Program-made: the position numbers and the translations under genes
Notes under the pieces: generated by a model
Database searches by the model: none
The model's input: only the letters and a program-made list of their open reading frames with translations
Told to the model about the DNA's origin: nothing
Assembly: GCF_014645655.1 (NCBI RefSeq)
Contig: NZ_BMMD01000022.1
Coordinates: 1-64,000, forward strand
DNA length: 64,000 nucleotides
Direction of reading: 5' to 3'
From: Agromyces bauzanensis
GTDB taxonomy: Bacteria; Actinomycetota; Actinomycetes; Actinomycetales; Microbacteriaceae
Shown: piece after piece, positions 15,942-25,385 of the stretch
Numbering within the stretch: the first letter of the stretch is position 1
Layout: the number at the start of each line of letters is the position of its first letter

Positions 15942-17102
15942 CTAGTCGCCGAATTCAGGCGCTCCGACATCGAGCACCTCGCGTAGGCGCCGCCACGTCC
16001 ACGCCCAGTCATGCGCCTCCGCCCATTGCCGACCCGCCCGGCCGAGCCGACGACGCAGGTCCGGGTCCTCGAGCAGGCGTCGAAGCGTGGCTCCGAGATC
16101 GGCCGGGTCATCGGGCGTGACCAGCAGGCCAGCGGGGCCGATCGCCTCGGGGATGCCGCCTACTCGGCTCGCCACGACGGGGATGCCGGTCGCGAGGCCC
16201 TCGCCGACGGTCAGGCCGCTGGGTTCCGGCCACCGTGACGGCACGCAGAGCACGTCGGCGGTGCGGAGGAGCTCCGGGAGCCCGGTTCGATCGACGAACG
16301 GACGGAACTCCACGCGCGCACTGGACCGGGCCGCGAGAGCCCGCAGCCCGCTCTCGTAGTCGGTGAGCGGCGCTCGGGGATCGAAGCCGGCGCTGCCGAC
16401 CACGATGATCTCGAGCTCCGAGCGTCCGAACGCGGCCGCGGCTCGCAACAGCGTGTCGACGCCTTTCGCCGGAACGACGCGACCGACGAACATCACCCGC
16501 ATCGGGCCGTCGTGCGATCGCGCTGCACCGGGGGTGAACGCGGCCGCGTCGACGCCGTTGCCGACCACATGCACCTTGGGTTCGTTCCCGGAACCGACCA
16601 GCGCTCGCGTGCGCGCGGCGAGGTCGCGGCTGACGCACACGATGGCGTGGGCTGGAGCGAGTGTTCTCGCTGCCTCGTGACGGGCGTAGGTGCGCAACAG
16701 CTCGTTGTGCGCGTAGATCACGACTCGATGTTCGGTGTCGCGTAGCAGCCAGGCCAGTTGCGGCGCGTTGTGCGCCAGCACGATCGAGGGCGGCTGGGAG
16801 CGGAGCGCCGCGACGAGCGGCCCGAAGTACGCCGACGCTCCGAGCCGGGGAATCGCGAATCGACCGAGAGCAGGATCGAGGTACTGGCGCACCCGGGCCG
16901 ACACATGACGACCCGGGTACTCGATGACGTCGGCGCTGTCGTGGCGGGGCCGATACGTCGAGCGCTCGACCACGACGGCGTGCCGCGCATCCCCGCACGC
17001 GACTGCGGCCCGTGCGAGTCCGTCCACGACTGTCGGGATCGCCGAACCGGTGCGTGGGGAGAAATGATCCCACGGAGTGATCGTGTGGATGACTCGGATC
17101 AT
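15942..17102 (-). CDS. GT4-type glycosyltransferase
   Basis: The 386-residue protein is a GT-B enzyme. The N-terminal domain begins MIRVIHTITPWDHFSPRTGSA, and the C-terminal domain carries VMFVGRVVPAKGVDTLLRAA and PEPSGLTVGEGLATGIPVVASRVGGIPEAI, the donor-binding E-x7-E. The ATG at 17102 overlaps the stop of the GT2 gene upstream as ATGA, so translation is coupled. It is one of several cytoplasmic enzymes building the repeat unit. The specific sugar cannot be read from the sequence. Confidence 0.88.
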   Translation of the reverse strand: MIRVIHTITPWDHFSPRTGSAIPTVVDGLARAAVACGDARHAVVVERSTYRPRHDSADVIEYPGRHVSARVRQYLDPALGRFAIPRLGASAYFGPLVAALRSQPPSIVLAHNAPQLAWLLRDTEHRVVIYAHNELLRTYARHEAARTLAPAHAIVCVSRDLAARTRALVGSGNEPKVHVVGNGVDAAAFTPGAARSHDGPMRVMFVGRVVPAKGVDTLLRAAAAFGRSELEIIVVGSAGFDPRAPLTDYESGLRALAARSSARVEFRPFVDRTGLPELLRTADVLCVPSRWPEPSGLTVGEGLATGIPVVASRVGGIPEAIGPAGLLVTPDDPADLGATLRRLLEDPDLRRRLGRAGRQWAEAHDWAWTWRRLREVLDVGAPEFGD

Positions 17103-18046
17103 CTTCCCCCGGCCTCGCCGGAGCGTACAGCACTGCCGCCGAGTCTGGTGTGCCTGAACATGCCGTCGACCAACCCGGTCGGCGCGACGCGAAGCGCCCA
17201 GGCGATCTCGCGCGCGGCCCCGCCGGGCTTGCCTCGACGCAGGTCGGCTCTCGCGCTGCGCAACGCTCGCCACCAGGCGAACCGGCGATTCTTGCGCAGG
17301 CTCTCGGAGAGTGCGCCGGCCAGCTCACGATCTCCTCGTTCGGCGGCAGCGGCACGATGCACGAGCAGCACCTGATCGATGGAGCGAACGAGTTCGCGGT
17401 GCCGTCGCGTGACCGATTCGGCGTGTGCGCGATAGTCCACGAGCGCGCCCTCCACGAATATGAACTCGCCGAGCTGGGCGAGGCGCAGCACCAGGTCGAG
17501 ATCCTCGGCCTGCGTGAACGCGGGATGGAATCCGCCCACCTGATCGAGCGGCGCTCGACGCACAAGGAGGTTCGGCCCGATGATCCCCGTCGCACGGCGG
17601 GCAATGCCCTGTCGATCGACCTGCGCCTGGTCGGCTTCGACGAGCACCGAACCCGCCTCGTCGATGACACGCATGCCGCAATAGGACGCCACCGCCTCGG
17701 GAGCGGCATCGAGCGCGGCGGCCTGCAACGCCAGCCGGTCCCGATGCCATCGATCGTCATCATCGAGGAACGCGACGTATTCACCCTTCGCCCGGGCGAT
17801 TCCCAGATTGCGGGCCGTGGAGACGTTCGCATCCGGCAGCGTCAGCACGAGCGCGGTCGGAACGATCGTGCGCACGGCGGTCGTGACCGGCTCGGCGTCG
17901 GGCATGCCGTTGACGACGACGATCAGTTCGACCGGCTGGCGATGCTGCGCGGCCATGGATTCGAGCGCCTCCACCAGATACTCGCTGATGCGGTTCGTCG
18001 CCATGACAACGCTGACCAGCGAAGGCCTGCCGTCCGTCATGCGCAC
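17099..18046 (-). CDS. GT2-type glycosyltransferase
   Basis: The 315-residue protein is a GT-A family 2 enzyme: SLVSVVMATNRISEYLVEAL, then STARNLGIARAKGEYVAFLDDDDRW with the metal-binding DDDD, and later FTQAEDLDLVLRLAQLG as the ED-x-D catalytic region. The C-terminal region is rich in Arg and helical. It leads a coupled pair with the GT4 gene at 15942. The start could be ATG 18046 or the next ATG two codons later. Confidence 0.88.
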   Translation of the reverse strand: MRMTDGRPSLVSVVMATNRISEYLVEALESMAAQHRQPVELIVVVNGMPDAEPVTTAVRTIVPTALVLTLPDANVSTARNLGIARAKGEYVAFLDDDDRWHRDRLALQAAALDAAPEAVASYCGMRVIDEAGSVLVEADQAQVDRQGIARRATGIIGPNLLVRRAPLDQVGGFHPAFTQAEDLDLVLRLAQLGEFIFVEGALVDYRAHAESVTRRHRELVRSIDQVLLVHRAAAAERGDRELAGALSESLRKNRRFAWWRALRSARADLRRGKPGGAAREIAWALRVAPTGLVDGMFRHTRLGGSAVRSGEAGGR

Positions 18047-18119
18047 ATTCTACGGTCGGTCCCATCGTCGGCGGAGGAGACCAGGTCAGCCGCCCCGCCG
18101 ACTCGAGTGGGTTACGGTG

Positions 18120-19499
18120 ATGCATGTGGGTCACGGGATCGAAGCAGTCCTCCAACGCGGTATGTGCGTTGGATGCGGTGGCTGTGCGCTCGCTGCCGGG
18201 CCGGTGCGCGTCGCGCTGAACTCCCGTGGGGTGTATCAGGCTGACCTGTCCGAGCTCACCCCGGCGCAACGCGCGAACGCAAGCAGGGTCTGTCCGTTCT
18301 CCGACGACGCAGCCGACGAGGACGTCCTCGCGGGCGAGCAATTCGCCTCACTTCCGCGGCACCCGGCGCTCGGCCGTCACCTCGGTGCCTACGCCGGCCG
18401 GTCTGCGCGGCCAGGCCGGCTCGAGAGCAGCTCCGGCGGATTGACAAGCCTGCTGCTCGAGGAGCTCCTGCGGCGCGGCCTCGTCGACGGCGTCATCCAC
18501 GTGGGTCGAAGCGACGGTGATGCACTCTTCGCGTACCGCGTCTCGCGCTCGGCCCAAGACGTGCGAGCGGTCAAGGGGTCCGTCTACAGCGCCACTTCAT
18601 TCGCTGAAGTCCTCGCAGCCGTGCGTGGCGACGGGCGCCGGTATGCATTCGTGGGCGTGCCCTGTTTCGTCACCGCCGTCCGCCTGCTCGCTCGCGAAGA
18701 CCCCGCGCTCGCTGGCCAGGTGCCGTATCTCGTCGGGCTGGTCTGCGGGCATCTCAAGAGCGGCTTCTTCGCCGAGTCGCTGTCTTGGCAGGCGGGAGTC
18801 AAGCCCGCCGCACTGACGTCCATCGACTTCCGTGTGAAGAATCCGCACCGCCGCGCATACAGCTACGACTACCGAGTCACCGGCGGGGGGAAGTCACGCG
18901 ACCGCCGGATCGACTCGACGCTCGACGGGAACTGGGCATACGGAGCGTTTCAGCCCGAGGCGTGCAACTTCTGCGACGACGTCTTCGCCGAGACGGCGGA
19001 CATCACGTTCGGCGATGCCTGGGTTGCACCGTACCTGGACGACTGGAGAGGGACGAACATCGTCGTCACGCGGAGTCGAGAGCTCGACGACCTCGTGCGC
19101 GAGTTGCGAGACGTCGGCCAGATCGAACTCGACGAGCTCACCCCGGAACGAGTCGCTCTGTCCCAGGCCGGCGGCCTGCGACACCGCCGCGACGGCCTCC
19201 GAGTGCGCCTCGCCGATGACCGGGCGGCGGGACTGAGCGTCCCCCGCAAACGAGTCGAGCCGGGATACGAAGCACTCACCGAACAGCGCATCGCCCTTGT
19301 GCGTCAGCGCCGCGTGCTGTCGCGGATTTCACTCGAGGCCTTCGCAGAGGCGAGGAGGCAAGGCCGGTGGGCTGCGTACGCCCGGCCGATGCGCCGCGGC
19401 ATCCGGCGCTACCGCGCCATCGAAGCCGCCTCGACGCCGTGGGTGGTACGGCAGGTCTCGCGCTGGAAGGCGCGTGCGCGAAAGCTGATCGGTCGGTGA
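18120..19499 (+). CDS. FrhB-like (coenzyme F420 hydrogenase beta-subunit family) protein
   Basis: The 459-residue protein has an N-terminal iron-sulfur motif CVGCGGC and a later CNFCDDVFAETADITFGDAW, both typical of the FrhB/FdhB C-terminal family. KGSVYSATSF and GVPCFVTAVRLL are further family segments. Many bacteria carry such a gene in polysaccharide loci directly before a pyruvyl-transferase-family gene, as here, where the next start overlaps its stop as GTGA. It probably performs a redox step on a sugar or its pyruvyl group with flavin. A true F420 role is not implied. ATG at 18120 was chosen because the protein similarity begins there. Confidence 0.82.
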   Translation: MHVGHGIEAVLQRGMCVGCGGCALAAGPVRVALNSRGVYQADLSELTPAQRANASRVCPFSDDAADEDVLAGEQFASLPRHPALGRHLGAYAGRSARPGRLESSSGGLTSLLLEELLRRGLVDGVIHVGRSDGDALFAYRVSRSAQDVRAVKGSVYSATSFAEVLAAVRGDGRRYAFVGVPCFVTAVRLLAREDPALAGQVPYLVGLVCGHLKSGFFAESLSWQAGVKPAALTSIDFRVKNPHRRAYSYDYRVTGGGKSRDRRIDSTLDGNWAYGAFQPEACNFCDDVFAETADITFGDAWVAPYLDDWRGTNIVVTRSRELDDLVRELRDVGQIELDELTPERVALSQAGGLRHRRDGLRVRLADDRAAGLSVPRKRVEPGYEALTEQRIALVRQRRVLSRISLEAFAEARRQGRWAAYARPMRRGIRRYRAIEAASTPWVVRQVSRWKARARKLIGR

Positions 19500-20599
19500 G
19501 CGCGCGCACGGTCGGCATCGCCACGATCGACGACGACGGCAACTTCGGCAATCGGCTCCAGAACTATGCCCTGCAGCGCGCTCTGCGGGATCTCGGTTGG
19601 CAGCCGGAGACCATCCGCAACAGGCCGGGTTCGTGGCCGCGATCCACGCTGCTCCCTCGGCTCGTCAGTGAGCTCGCCACCGACCCGCGGGGTCTCGCAG
19701 CGCGCTCTCAGCGGCGCTTGCTCCGGGAGACCATCGTCGGCCCTGCCTTTGCGGGTGTTCGGCGGGAGGCGATCGCCGAGTTCGCCCGTTCGTCGATCAC
19801 GCGTTCCGCCGAGACGTTCGACCGCTCGGCGCCCGACCGCTGGGCAGATCGCTACGACAAGGTCATCGCCGGATCTGACCAGCTCTGGAATCCTGCCTAT
19901 CGCCGCGCGGGCGGTTTCGATTTTCTCACCTTCGTCGAACCTGCCAAGCGCATCGCCTACGCGGCGAGTTTCGGCATCCAGAGCGTCCCGCGGTATCTTC
20001 GTCCTCGCTACGCCGAATGGATCGCTGCCATCCCGCACGTCTCGGTGCGCGAGCCGCGGGGGGCCGAGATCGTCGGCGCCCTCACCGGACGGACGGTGCC
20101 GGTGGTGGTCGACCCGACGCTACTGGTCGATCGAAGCGTCTGGGACGAGCTGATCACCGGCGCAGAGGTGCCCGCACGGCCGTACGGCGTGCAGTTCTTC
20201 CTCGCGCGGGCCGAGGGAGACGAGTGGCTGTCGAAGCAACACGTCGACGTGCCCCTGATCGACCTGAACAACCTCTCCGACGCCACGTCGGCACGAATGA
20301 GCCCCGGTGAATTCGTTGCGGCGATCGCGCACGCGGAGGTGGTCGTGACCGACTCATTCCATGCGGCCGTCTTCGCACTGCGCTACCGTCGCAGACTGCT
20401 GGCGCGACGTCGTCACGGGTCCGACGACCGCGTGCGCGCATTGCTGAGGTTGCACGGCCTGTCGTCGAGCGCCGATCGATCCGGGAGCATCGAGTTCGAT
20501 ACGGATGTCGACTGGACGAAGGCCGAGGCGAACTCGGAACGCGCGCGTGCCGCTTCGTCGGCGTTCCTCGCTCGCGCACTGGGCGGTGCCGCGCGGTAG
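19496..20599 (+). CDS. Polysaccharide pyruvyl-transferase family protein
   Basis: The 367-residue protein begins VGIATIDDDGNFGNRLQNYAL, the characteristic NxGNxLQxYAL opening of the family. It continues with VIAGSDQLWNP, SFGIQSVP and VVVTDSFHAAVFAL, the conserved SFH active-site region. Members transfer pyruvyl ketals from phosphoenolpyruvate onto sugars, giving the polymer negative charge. The GTG start overlaps the TGA of the FrhB-like gene, so both proteins act together. It ends before a minus-strand glycosyltransferase. Confidence 0.87.
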   Translation: MSARTVGIATIDDDGNFGNRLQNYALQRALRDLGWQPETIRNRPGSWPRSTLLPRLVSELATDPRGLAARSQRRLLRETIVGPAFAGVRREAIAEFARSSITRSAETFDRSAPDRWADRYDKVIAGSDQLWNPAYRRAGGFDFLTFVEPAKRIAYAASFGIQSVPRYLRPRYAEWIAAIPHVSVREPRGAEIVGALTGRTVPVVVDPTLLVDRSVWDELITGAEVPARPYGVQFFLARAEGDEWLSKQHVDVPLIDLNNLSDATSARMSPGEFVAAIAHAEVVVTDSFHAAVFALRYRRRLLARRRHGSDDRVRALLRLHGLSSSADRSGSIEFDTDVDWTKAEANSERARAASSAFLARALGGAAR

Positions 20600-20627
20600 C
20601 GTATGCGGGCGAGATGATGCGCGGCCG

Positions 20628-21749
20628 TCAGCTCGGCAGGAGTCTCCCGAGCACCGCTGCCATGGCCTCCACCCGTTCGCTCCAATCGGCCACCGGCCCG
20701 TCGACATGCTCGGGAAAGCGCCACTTGGCGGGTAATGCCGCAGCGACGGCATCCGCGAATTCGCCGCCGCCCGCGATCGTGATGCGCGGATCGTCGGCGT
20801 CGCGGAACCCGGCGACCGCCGTCGACACGACCGGCCTCCCCACCGCCTGGTACTCGTACAGCTTGATCGGATCGAGGCTGTCGGTGAAGGCCGTGACGAC
20901 GTGCGGCACCACGAGCACGTCGGCGTGCTGCAGGTAGCCGATCACCTCGTCGCGCGGACGCGGGCCGAGCAGCCGGGCGCCAGCGAGACGCAGCAGCTCC
21001 TGGTCACCGGGAGGGAGCACGTTCGGACCGACGAGCACGAGCGAGGCATCCGCCCCGATGGCACGCGCGGTCGCAGCGCAGAGCGCGACATCGATGCGAT
21101 CCCTGTGCAGCGTGCCGAGGTAGAGCGCAACCGGACCGTCCGGCAGGTCGCTCGGCCGCGGCGTGGGCCGGCGGTACGCGGCAGCGTCCACCGCATTGGG
21201 CACGAGCATCACTTCACGGACCGCCTGCTTGCGGCGCACCAGCTCGGGCGAGCACACCAAGACCACGCGGGCGAGTCGCATGAGCGCCGCCTCGTTCGCG
21301 GCGATCCGCTCCAGCTCGGCGGTAGGGCGGTCGGCGGCGAGCCAGTCGTCCGTGATGTCGTAGAGCGTGGGCCAGCCGGTGCGCTCGGCGAGGATCGCCA
21401 TGCCGGGATCGTTGATCCAGAGCAGCGGATGCCGCATGCCCAGGCGTGCTGCCCCGCGAACGATGCCTCGGGCGAGCCGGTCGTCGGTGCGCGAGTCGAG
21501 CCGGCGAGGCATCCACTTGGTCAGTTGCAGCCGGTGAAGGCGACCCGACGCGATGTCGTCGATCCCGCTCAGGCCTGCGCCTATGCGCGGCCGGCGCGTC
21601 GAGCGAAGGTCGTGCGTCGGGTCGGCTGGCGGCTCGACGAACAGCACGTGTAGCGCCGGATCGCGGGCGAGGAGTCCGGCGACGAGGTGTTGGTTGCGCC
21701 GCCATACCTGATCCCAGCGCTCGAGCGAGACGACGATGAGATCGGTCAT
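20628..21749 (-). CDS. GT4-like glycosyltransferase
   Basis: The 373-residue protein begins DLIVVSLERWDQVWRRNQHLVAGLL, a form seen in GT-B enzymes with the TuaH/Glyco_trans_1_4 layout. LYLGTLHRDRIDVAL and the C-terminal DSLDPIKLYEYQAVGRPVVST show the donor-binding half. The DPIKLYEY pattern replaces the more common E-x7-E spacing. It stands alone on the minus strand, convergent with the pyruvyl-transferase gene. Confidence 0.82.
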   Translation of the reverse strand: MTDLIVVSLERWDQVWRRNQHLVAGLLARDPALHVLFVEPPADPTHDLRSTRRPRIGAGLSGIDDIASGRLHRLQLTKWMPRRLDSRTDDRLARGIVRGAARLGMRHPLLWINDPGMAILAERTGWPTLYDITDDWLAADRPTAELERIAANEAALMRLARVVLVCSPELVRRKQAVREVMLVPNAVDAAAYRRPTPRPSDLPDGPVALYLGTLHRDRIDVALCAATARAIGADASLVLVGPNVLPPGDQELLRLAGARLLGPRPRDEVIGYLQHADVLVVPHVVTAFTDSLDPIKLYEYQAVGRPVVSTAVAGFRDADDPRITIAGGGEFADAVAAALPAKWRFPEHVDGPVADWSERVEAMAAVLGRLLPS

Positions 21750-21858
21750 TCGGCTCCGTCCGCGAAGGAGGGTGACGATTCAGCGTAGCCGACGCCGTAC
21801 GTGCGCTGAGAATCAGGCGCGTGCGTGAATTGCGGATATCGTGGTGCCGGGAGGACCG

Positions 21859-22983
21859 ATGCGCATCGTGCAGATCGTTCCGTTCGTCGGCCCGGGGAGC
21901 GGGGTCGCGGGAGTCGCTTGGAACCTGGACCGGGAGTTTCGCGCACTCGGGGTGGAGGTGGAGAACTTCACGTTCGCATCGGCGGCGCGTGGGCTGCGCG
22001 AGGTGCGGGTTCGTGGGTGGCGCACCGCGCGCATCGCACAGGCGCAGCGCATGACGTGGTTCAGCGTCGTCGGCACCCGTCGCGCGAAGGCCTTCCTCGC
22101 CGATCGGCCTGACGCGGTCTCGATCTGCCACAACAACGCGATGGTCGGCGACGTGTACGTGAACCACGGGGTGCTGCTCGCCGCCATGCGGGCGCGCGGC
22201 AACTCGGCGCTGCGATTCCTGCGCGACCCCACGCACATCTTCACGCACGTGCGGGACCTGATCCGCTATCGCTCGGGCATCCACCGTCGCATCGTCGCGC
22301 TCAGCGACGCCGAGATCGGGGTGCTGAACCGCACCTACGGCCGGGTGCGCCCGCCGGTCGTGGTGATCCCGAACGGAGTGGACCTCGAGCGGTTCCGTCC
22401 GCCCACCGGGCTCGAGCGCCGCGGAGCGCGCGAACGGCTCCGGCTCGACGACGAGGATCGTGTCGCCGTGTTCGTGGGACACGAGTTCGACCGCAAGGGC
22501 CTGCCGATCGTGCTCGAGGCGATGGCGTCGGCGCCCACCGTGCTGCTCATGGTCGTCGGTGGCAACGCGCGGCTGCTTCAACAGGCGAAGGCGACCGCAG
22601 CTCGGCTCGGCGTCGCCGACCGGGTGCTGTTCGTGGGCCAGCAGGGCGATGTGCGTTCGTTCATCGCCGCAGCCGACATGTTCGTGCTGCCGAGCCACTA
22701 CGAGTCGAGCGGGCTCGTCTTCCTCGAGGCGCTCGCGAGCGGGCTGCCCGTCGTCGCGACCCCGGTCGGTGTGGCGGCCGAGCTCGTGCGAAACGGCGAG
22801 AACGGGTTCCTCGTCGGGCGGGACGCACGCGAAATCGCCGACCGGCTGGAGCAGCTGGCGGCCGAGGATCTGGCGTCGTGGCGCGAGCGTGCCCGGGCGA
22901 GCGTCGCCGGGTGGACCTGGGCGGACGTGGCTCGCCGGTATCTGGAACTGGCCGAGCGCATCGTCGCCGAGCGGGATCGGTGA
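21859..22983 (+). CDS. GT4-type glycosyltransferase, paralogue of the gene at 24060
   Basis: The 374-residue protein starts MRIVQIVPFVGPGSGVAGVA, with GGGAGGA as ribosome site just upstream. The donor half has VAVFVGHEFDRKGLPIVLEAM and LPSHYESSGLVFLEALASGLPVVAT. It is very similar along its whole length to the protein encoded at 24060-25289 (shared SICHN, GDVY-NHG, MRARGN, TYGRVRP and VIPNGVD blocks), so they come from one duplication. The ESSGLVFLEA loop is their joint version of E-x7-E. It converges on the gene at 23026. Confidence 0.88.
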   Translation: MRIVQIVPFVGPGSGVAGVAWNLDREFRALGVEVENFTFASAARGLREVRVRGWRTARIAQAQRMTWFSVVGTRRAKAFLADRPDAVSICHNNAMVGDVYVNHGVLLAAMRARGNSALRFLRDPTHIFTHVRDLIRYRSGIHRRIVALSDAEIGVLNRTYGRVRPPVVVIPNGVDLERFRPPTGLERRGARERLRLDDEDRVAVFVGHEFDRKGLPIVLEAMASAPTVLLMVVGGNARLLQQAKATAARLGVADRVLFVGQQGDVRSFIAAADMFVLPSHYESSGLVFLEALASGLPVVATPVGVAAELVRNGENGFLVGRDAREIADRLEQLAAEDLASWRERARASVAGWTWADVARRYLELAERIVAERDR

Positions 22984-23025
22984 CGGCGTCGTGCAACTGG
23001 CGCGCCCGGCCCGCCGGGAAGGTCG

Positions 23026-24063
23026 TCAGCGCAGTACGCTTCGGTACACCCGCTCCGTGCCGGCGGCCTGGGCGGCCAAAGAGAAGCGACGCTGCTGCAC
23101 CGAGTGAACCACGACCCCGAGCGCCGACCGGCCGGCATCGTCGTCGGCGAGGCGGCGTAGCCGTGCAGCGGCGTGTTCGACGTCGTCGGGGTCGAACAGG
23201 CAACGATCCTCGAGTCCTTCGAACACGTCGAGATGGCCCGCAGCGCCAGCCGCGACGACGGGCAGGCCCCCCGCCATCGCCTCGAGCACGGTGAGACCAA
23301 GTCCTTCGACAGGGCATGGCGCGAGGAGCAATCCGGCGAGATCCATGATCTCGGGAAGGTCAGCCCGGTAGCCGAAGAATCGCACCGCGTGTCCGATTCC
23401 GAGCTCTTGGGTCAAGGCTTCCAAGGCGGCCTGCTCGGGGCCCTGCCCCGCGATCTCGAGTTTCCACCCGGCTTCGGCGAGCCCTGCCGCTGCGAACGCA
23501 CGGATGCCGATGTGCCCGTGCTTCTCCGGCTGCAGCCGCTGGGCCATGAGCACGGTCCGCCCTCGGAGCAGGCCGTCATGCAATGGTCGCGACTCCACCC
23601 CCGAGTGCACAACTGTGCTCGGCCCGTCGATTGCCGACGCCACGGCGCGACTGATCGAGAGCTGGGCGTCGATGAACGGTCGCACGAGCAGACCTACCGG
23701 TATCGGTCCGACACGACCGTGCGGCTTGGCGAAATGCCGTGTCGCGACGACGGCCGGGCGTCGAAGACGTCCGGCTAGGCCGACCGCCGCGCCGAGCTCG
23801 GCGGCGGTCATGTGCGTGTTGATGACGTCGAATCCCGACGCGAGTCTGCGGACGGCGCGGGCGACCTCGTGCGTGCGGGCCGCAGTGATGTGTGCGACGC
23901 CGATCGGGTCGAGCGCCCGGCGCATGGGGTCGGTGGCGCCGCCGATCACCGCAACCTGATGCCCGTCCGAACGCTGCTGGCGCGCGAGGCGCACCACAAA
24001 GCGTTCGACCCCGGAGAAGCCGTCGGAGCGGATCGCGTGCAGGATGCGCAGCGACCTGGTCAT
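23026..24063 (-). CDS. GT4-type glycosyltransferase
   Basis: The 345-residue protein starts at ATG 24063, giving MTRSLRILHAIRSDGFSGVE, a glycine-rich acceptor loop. VLMAQRLQPEKHGHIGIRAF and PCPVEGLGLTVLEAMAGGLPVVAAG mark the donor domain with E-x7-E. The start overlaps the stop of the GT4 gene at 24060 as ATGA, so both are co-translated. Different from its neighbours in sequence; it lies between two inverted paralogues. Confidence 0.87.
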   Translation of the reverse strand: MTRSLRILHAIRSDGFSGVERFVVRLARQQRSDGHQVAVIGGATDPMRRALDPIGVAHITAARTHEVARAVRRLASGFDVINTHMTAAELGAAVGLAGRLRRPAVVATRHFAKPHGRVGPIPVGLLVRPFIDAQLSISRAVASAIDGPSTVVHSGVESRPLHDGLLRGRTVLMAQRLQPEKHGHIGIRAFAAAGLAEAGWKLEIAGQGPEQAALEALTQELGIGHAVRFFGYRADLPEIMDLAGLLLAPCPVEGLGLTVLEAMAGGLPVVAAGAAGHLDVFEGLEDRCLFDPDDVEHAAARLRRLADDDAGRSALGVVVHSVQQRRFSLAAQAAGTERVYRSVLR

Positions 24064-25289
24064 CGGCGCCCCTTCAGGTCGCGCAGTTCCGCGAACAGGT
24101 CGAGATAGCGGTCGGCGATCGCCGGCCACCCGTGCTGCTCAGCGGTGCGGCGTGCCCGCTCGCCCCACCCGGAGAGGTCCTGCTGCGAGAGCTCGTGCAG
24201 GTATCTGCCGATTGCTGCGGAGTCTCGGTCGACGAGGTATCCGTTCTCGCCATGGGTGATGAGCTCGGGGGCGAATCCCACCCGAGTCGCCACGACCGGT
24301 AACCCGCACGCGAGGGCTTCGAGGAAGACCAGGCCACTCGACTCGTAATAGCTCGGCAGTACGAACACATCGGAGGCGTGATAGAACGGCACCACATCCT
24401 GGTGAGGACCGACGAACGCGACTCGGTCGCCGACTCCACCACACCGAGCCATCTCTTCGGCCTGGCGGATCATCGCCGGAGTGCCGCCGACCACGACGAG
24501 GCCCACGTCGGGAGCATGCCGCAGCGCCTCAATGGCGAGCGGGAGGCCTTTCCGCTCGAACTCGTGGCCCACGAACAGCGCGAGCATCAGGTCCTTGGGC
24601 AGGCCGATCCGCGCTCGCGCGACGGCCCGCTCCTTGGACGTGGCCGGTCTGAACACCTGGGTGTCGACCCCGTTCGGAATCACCCGGATCAGCGGACGCA
24701 CACGTCCATAGGTCGACACGAGCAGTTCGGCCTCGTGTTCGGTCAGTGCGACCACGGCGCGGTGGGCTCTCCCGCGGTAGCGCACGCGGTCACGGGCCGC
24801 CGTGAAGAGGTGCACGGGATTCCGAACCATCCGCCAGAAGTAGTTGCCGCGTGCTCGCATCGCCACCTGCAGCAGGCCGTGGTTGATGTACACATCGCCG
24901 GCGAGGGCGTCGTTGTGGCAGATGCTGATCGCATCCGGCCGCTCGGCCAGGAACCGCCTGGCCCTCGCCGTGCCCACCGTGCTGAACCAGACCACGCTCC
25001 GGGCACGCTCGAGGTGCATGCCGATCGCCGACTTTCGACTTCGACGGCGAGGTCGGCCCGCCGTCGCGGCGGTGAAGCGCTCGACGGTCGCACCCCTCGC
25101 GCGGAACTCGCGTTCGAGGTTGAAGGCCACTCCCTCGACGCCGCTCCCACGGGAGATGGCCGGTGCGATCTGCACGATGTGCAGGGAGGTCGCGGGCAGG
25201 GAGGTCGGGTGCAGGGCGTCGGGCAGTTCGGAGGCATTCGACGCCTCGGATGCTGCAGCCACGACTCTCCCAGCTCTTCCCGACCTCAT
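24060..25289 (-). CDS. GT4-type glycosyltransferase, paralogue of the gene at 21859
   Basis: The 409-residue protein has LHIVQIAPAISRGSGVEGVA near residue 35, then ALFVGHEFERKGLPLAIEAL and LPSYYESSGLVFLEALACGLPVVAT. The core aligns end to end with the product of 21859-22983. The start is uncertain. ATG 25289 gives an N-terminal tail rich in Ala and Ser that the paralogue lacks; a GTG closer to the core may be the real start. It is coupled to the downstream GT4 gene by ATGA. Confidence 0.82.
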   Translation of the reverse strand: MRSGRAGRVVAAASEASNASELPDALHPTSLPATSLHIVQIAPAISRGSGVEGVAFNLEREFRARGATVERFTAATAGRPRRRSRKSAIGMHLERARSVVWFSTVGTARARRFLAERPDAISICHNDALAGDVYINHGLLQVAMRARGNYFWRMVRNPVHLFTAARDRVRYRGRAHRAVVALTEHEAELLVSTYGRVRPLIRVIPNGVDTQVFRPATSKERAVARARIGLPKDLMLALFVGHEFERKGLPLAIEALRHAPDVGLVVVGGTPAMIRQAEEMARCGGVGDRVAFVGPHQDVVPFYHASDVFVLPSYYESSGLVFLEALACGLPVVATRVGFAPELITHGENGYLVDRDSAAIGRYLHELSQQDLSGWGERARRTAEQHGWPAIADRYLDLFAELRDLKGRR

Positions 25290-25385
25290 CGGCGGCCTCG
25301 GCCCGCCCGAACTCGGCAGCAACTCTATCCCGACCGCCTCGGAGCGGCCTGAGCACCTCGGCCAGAGCACGTAAGCTCGGATCTC

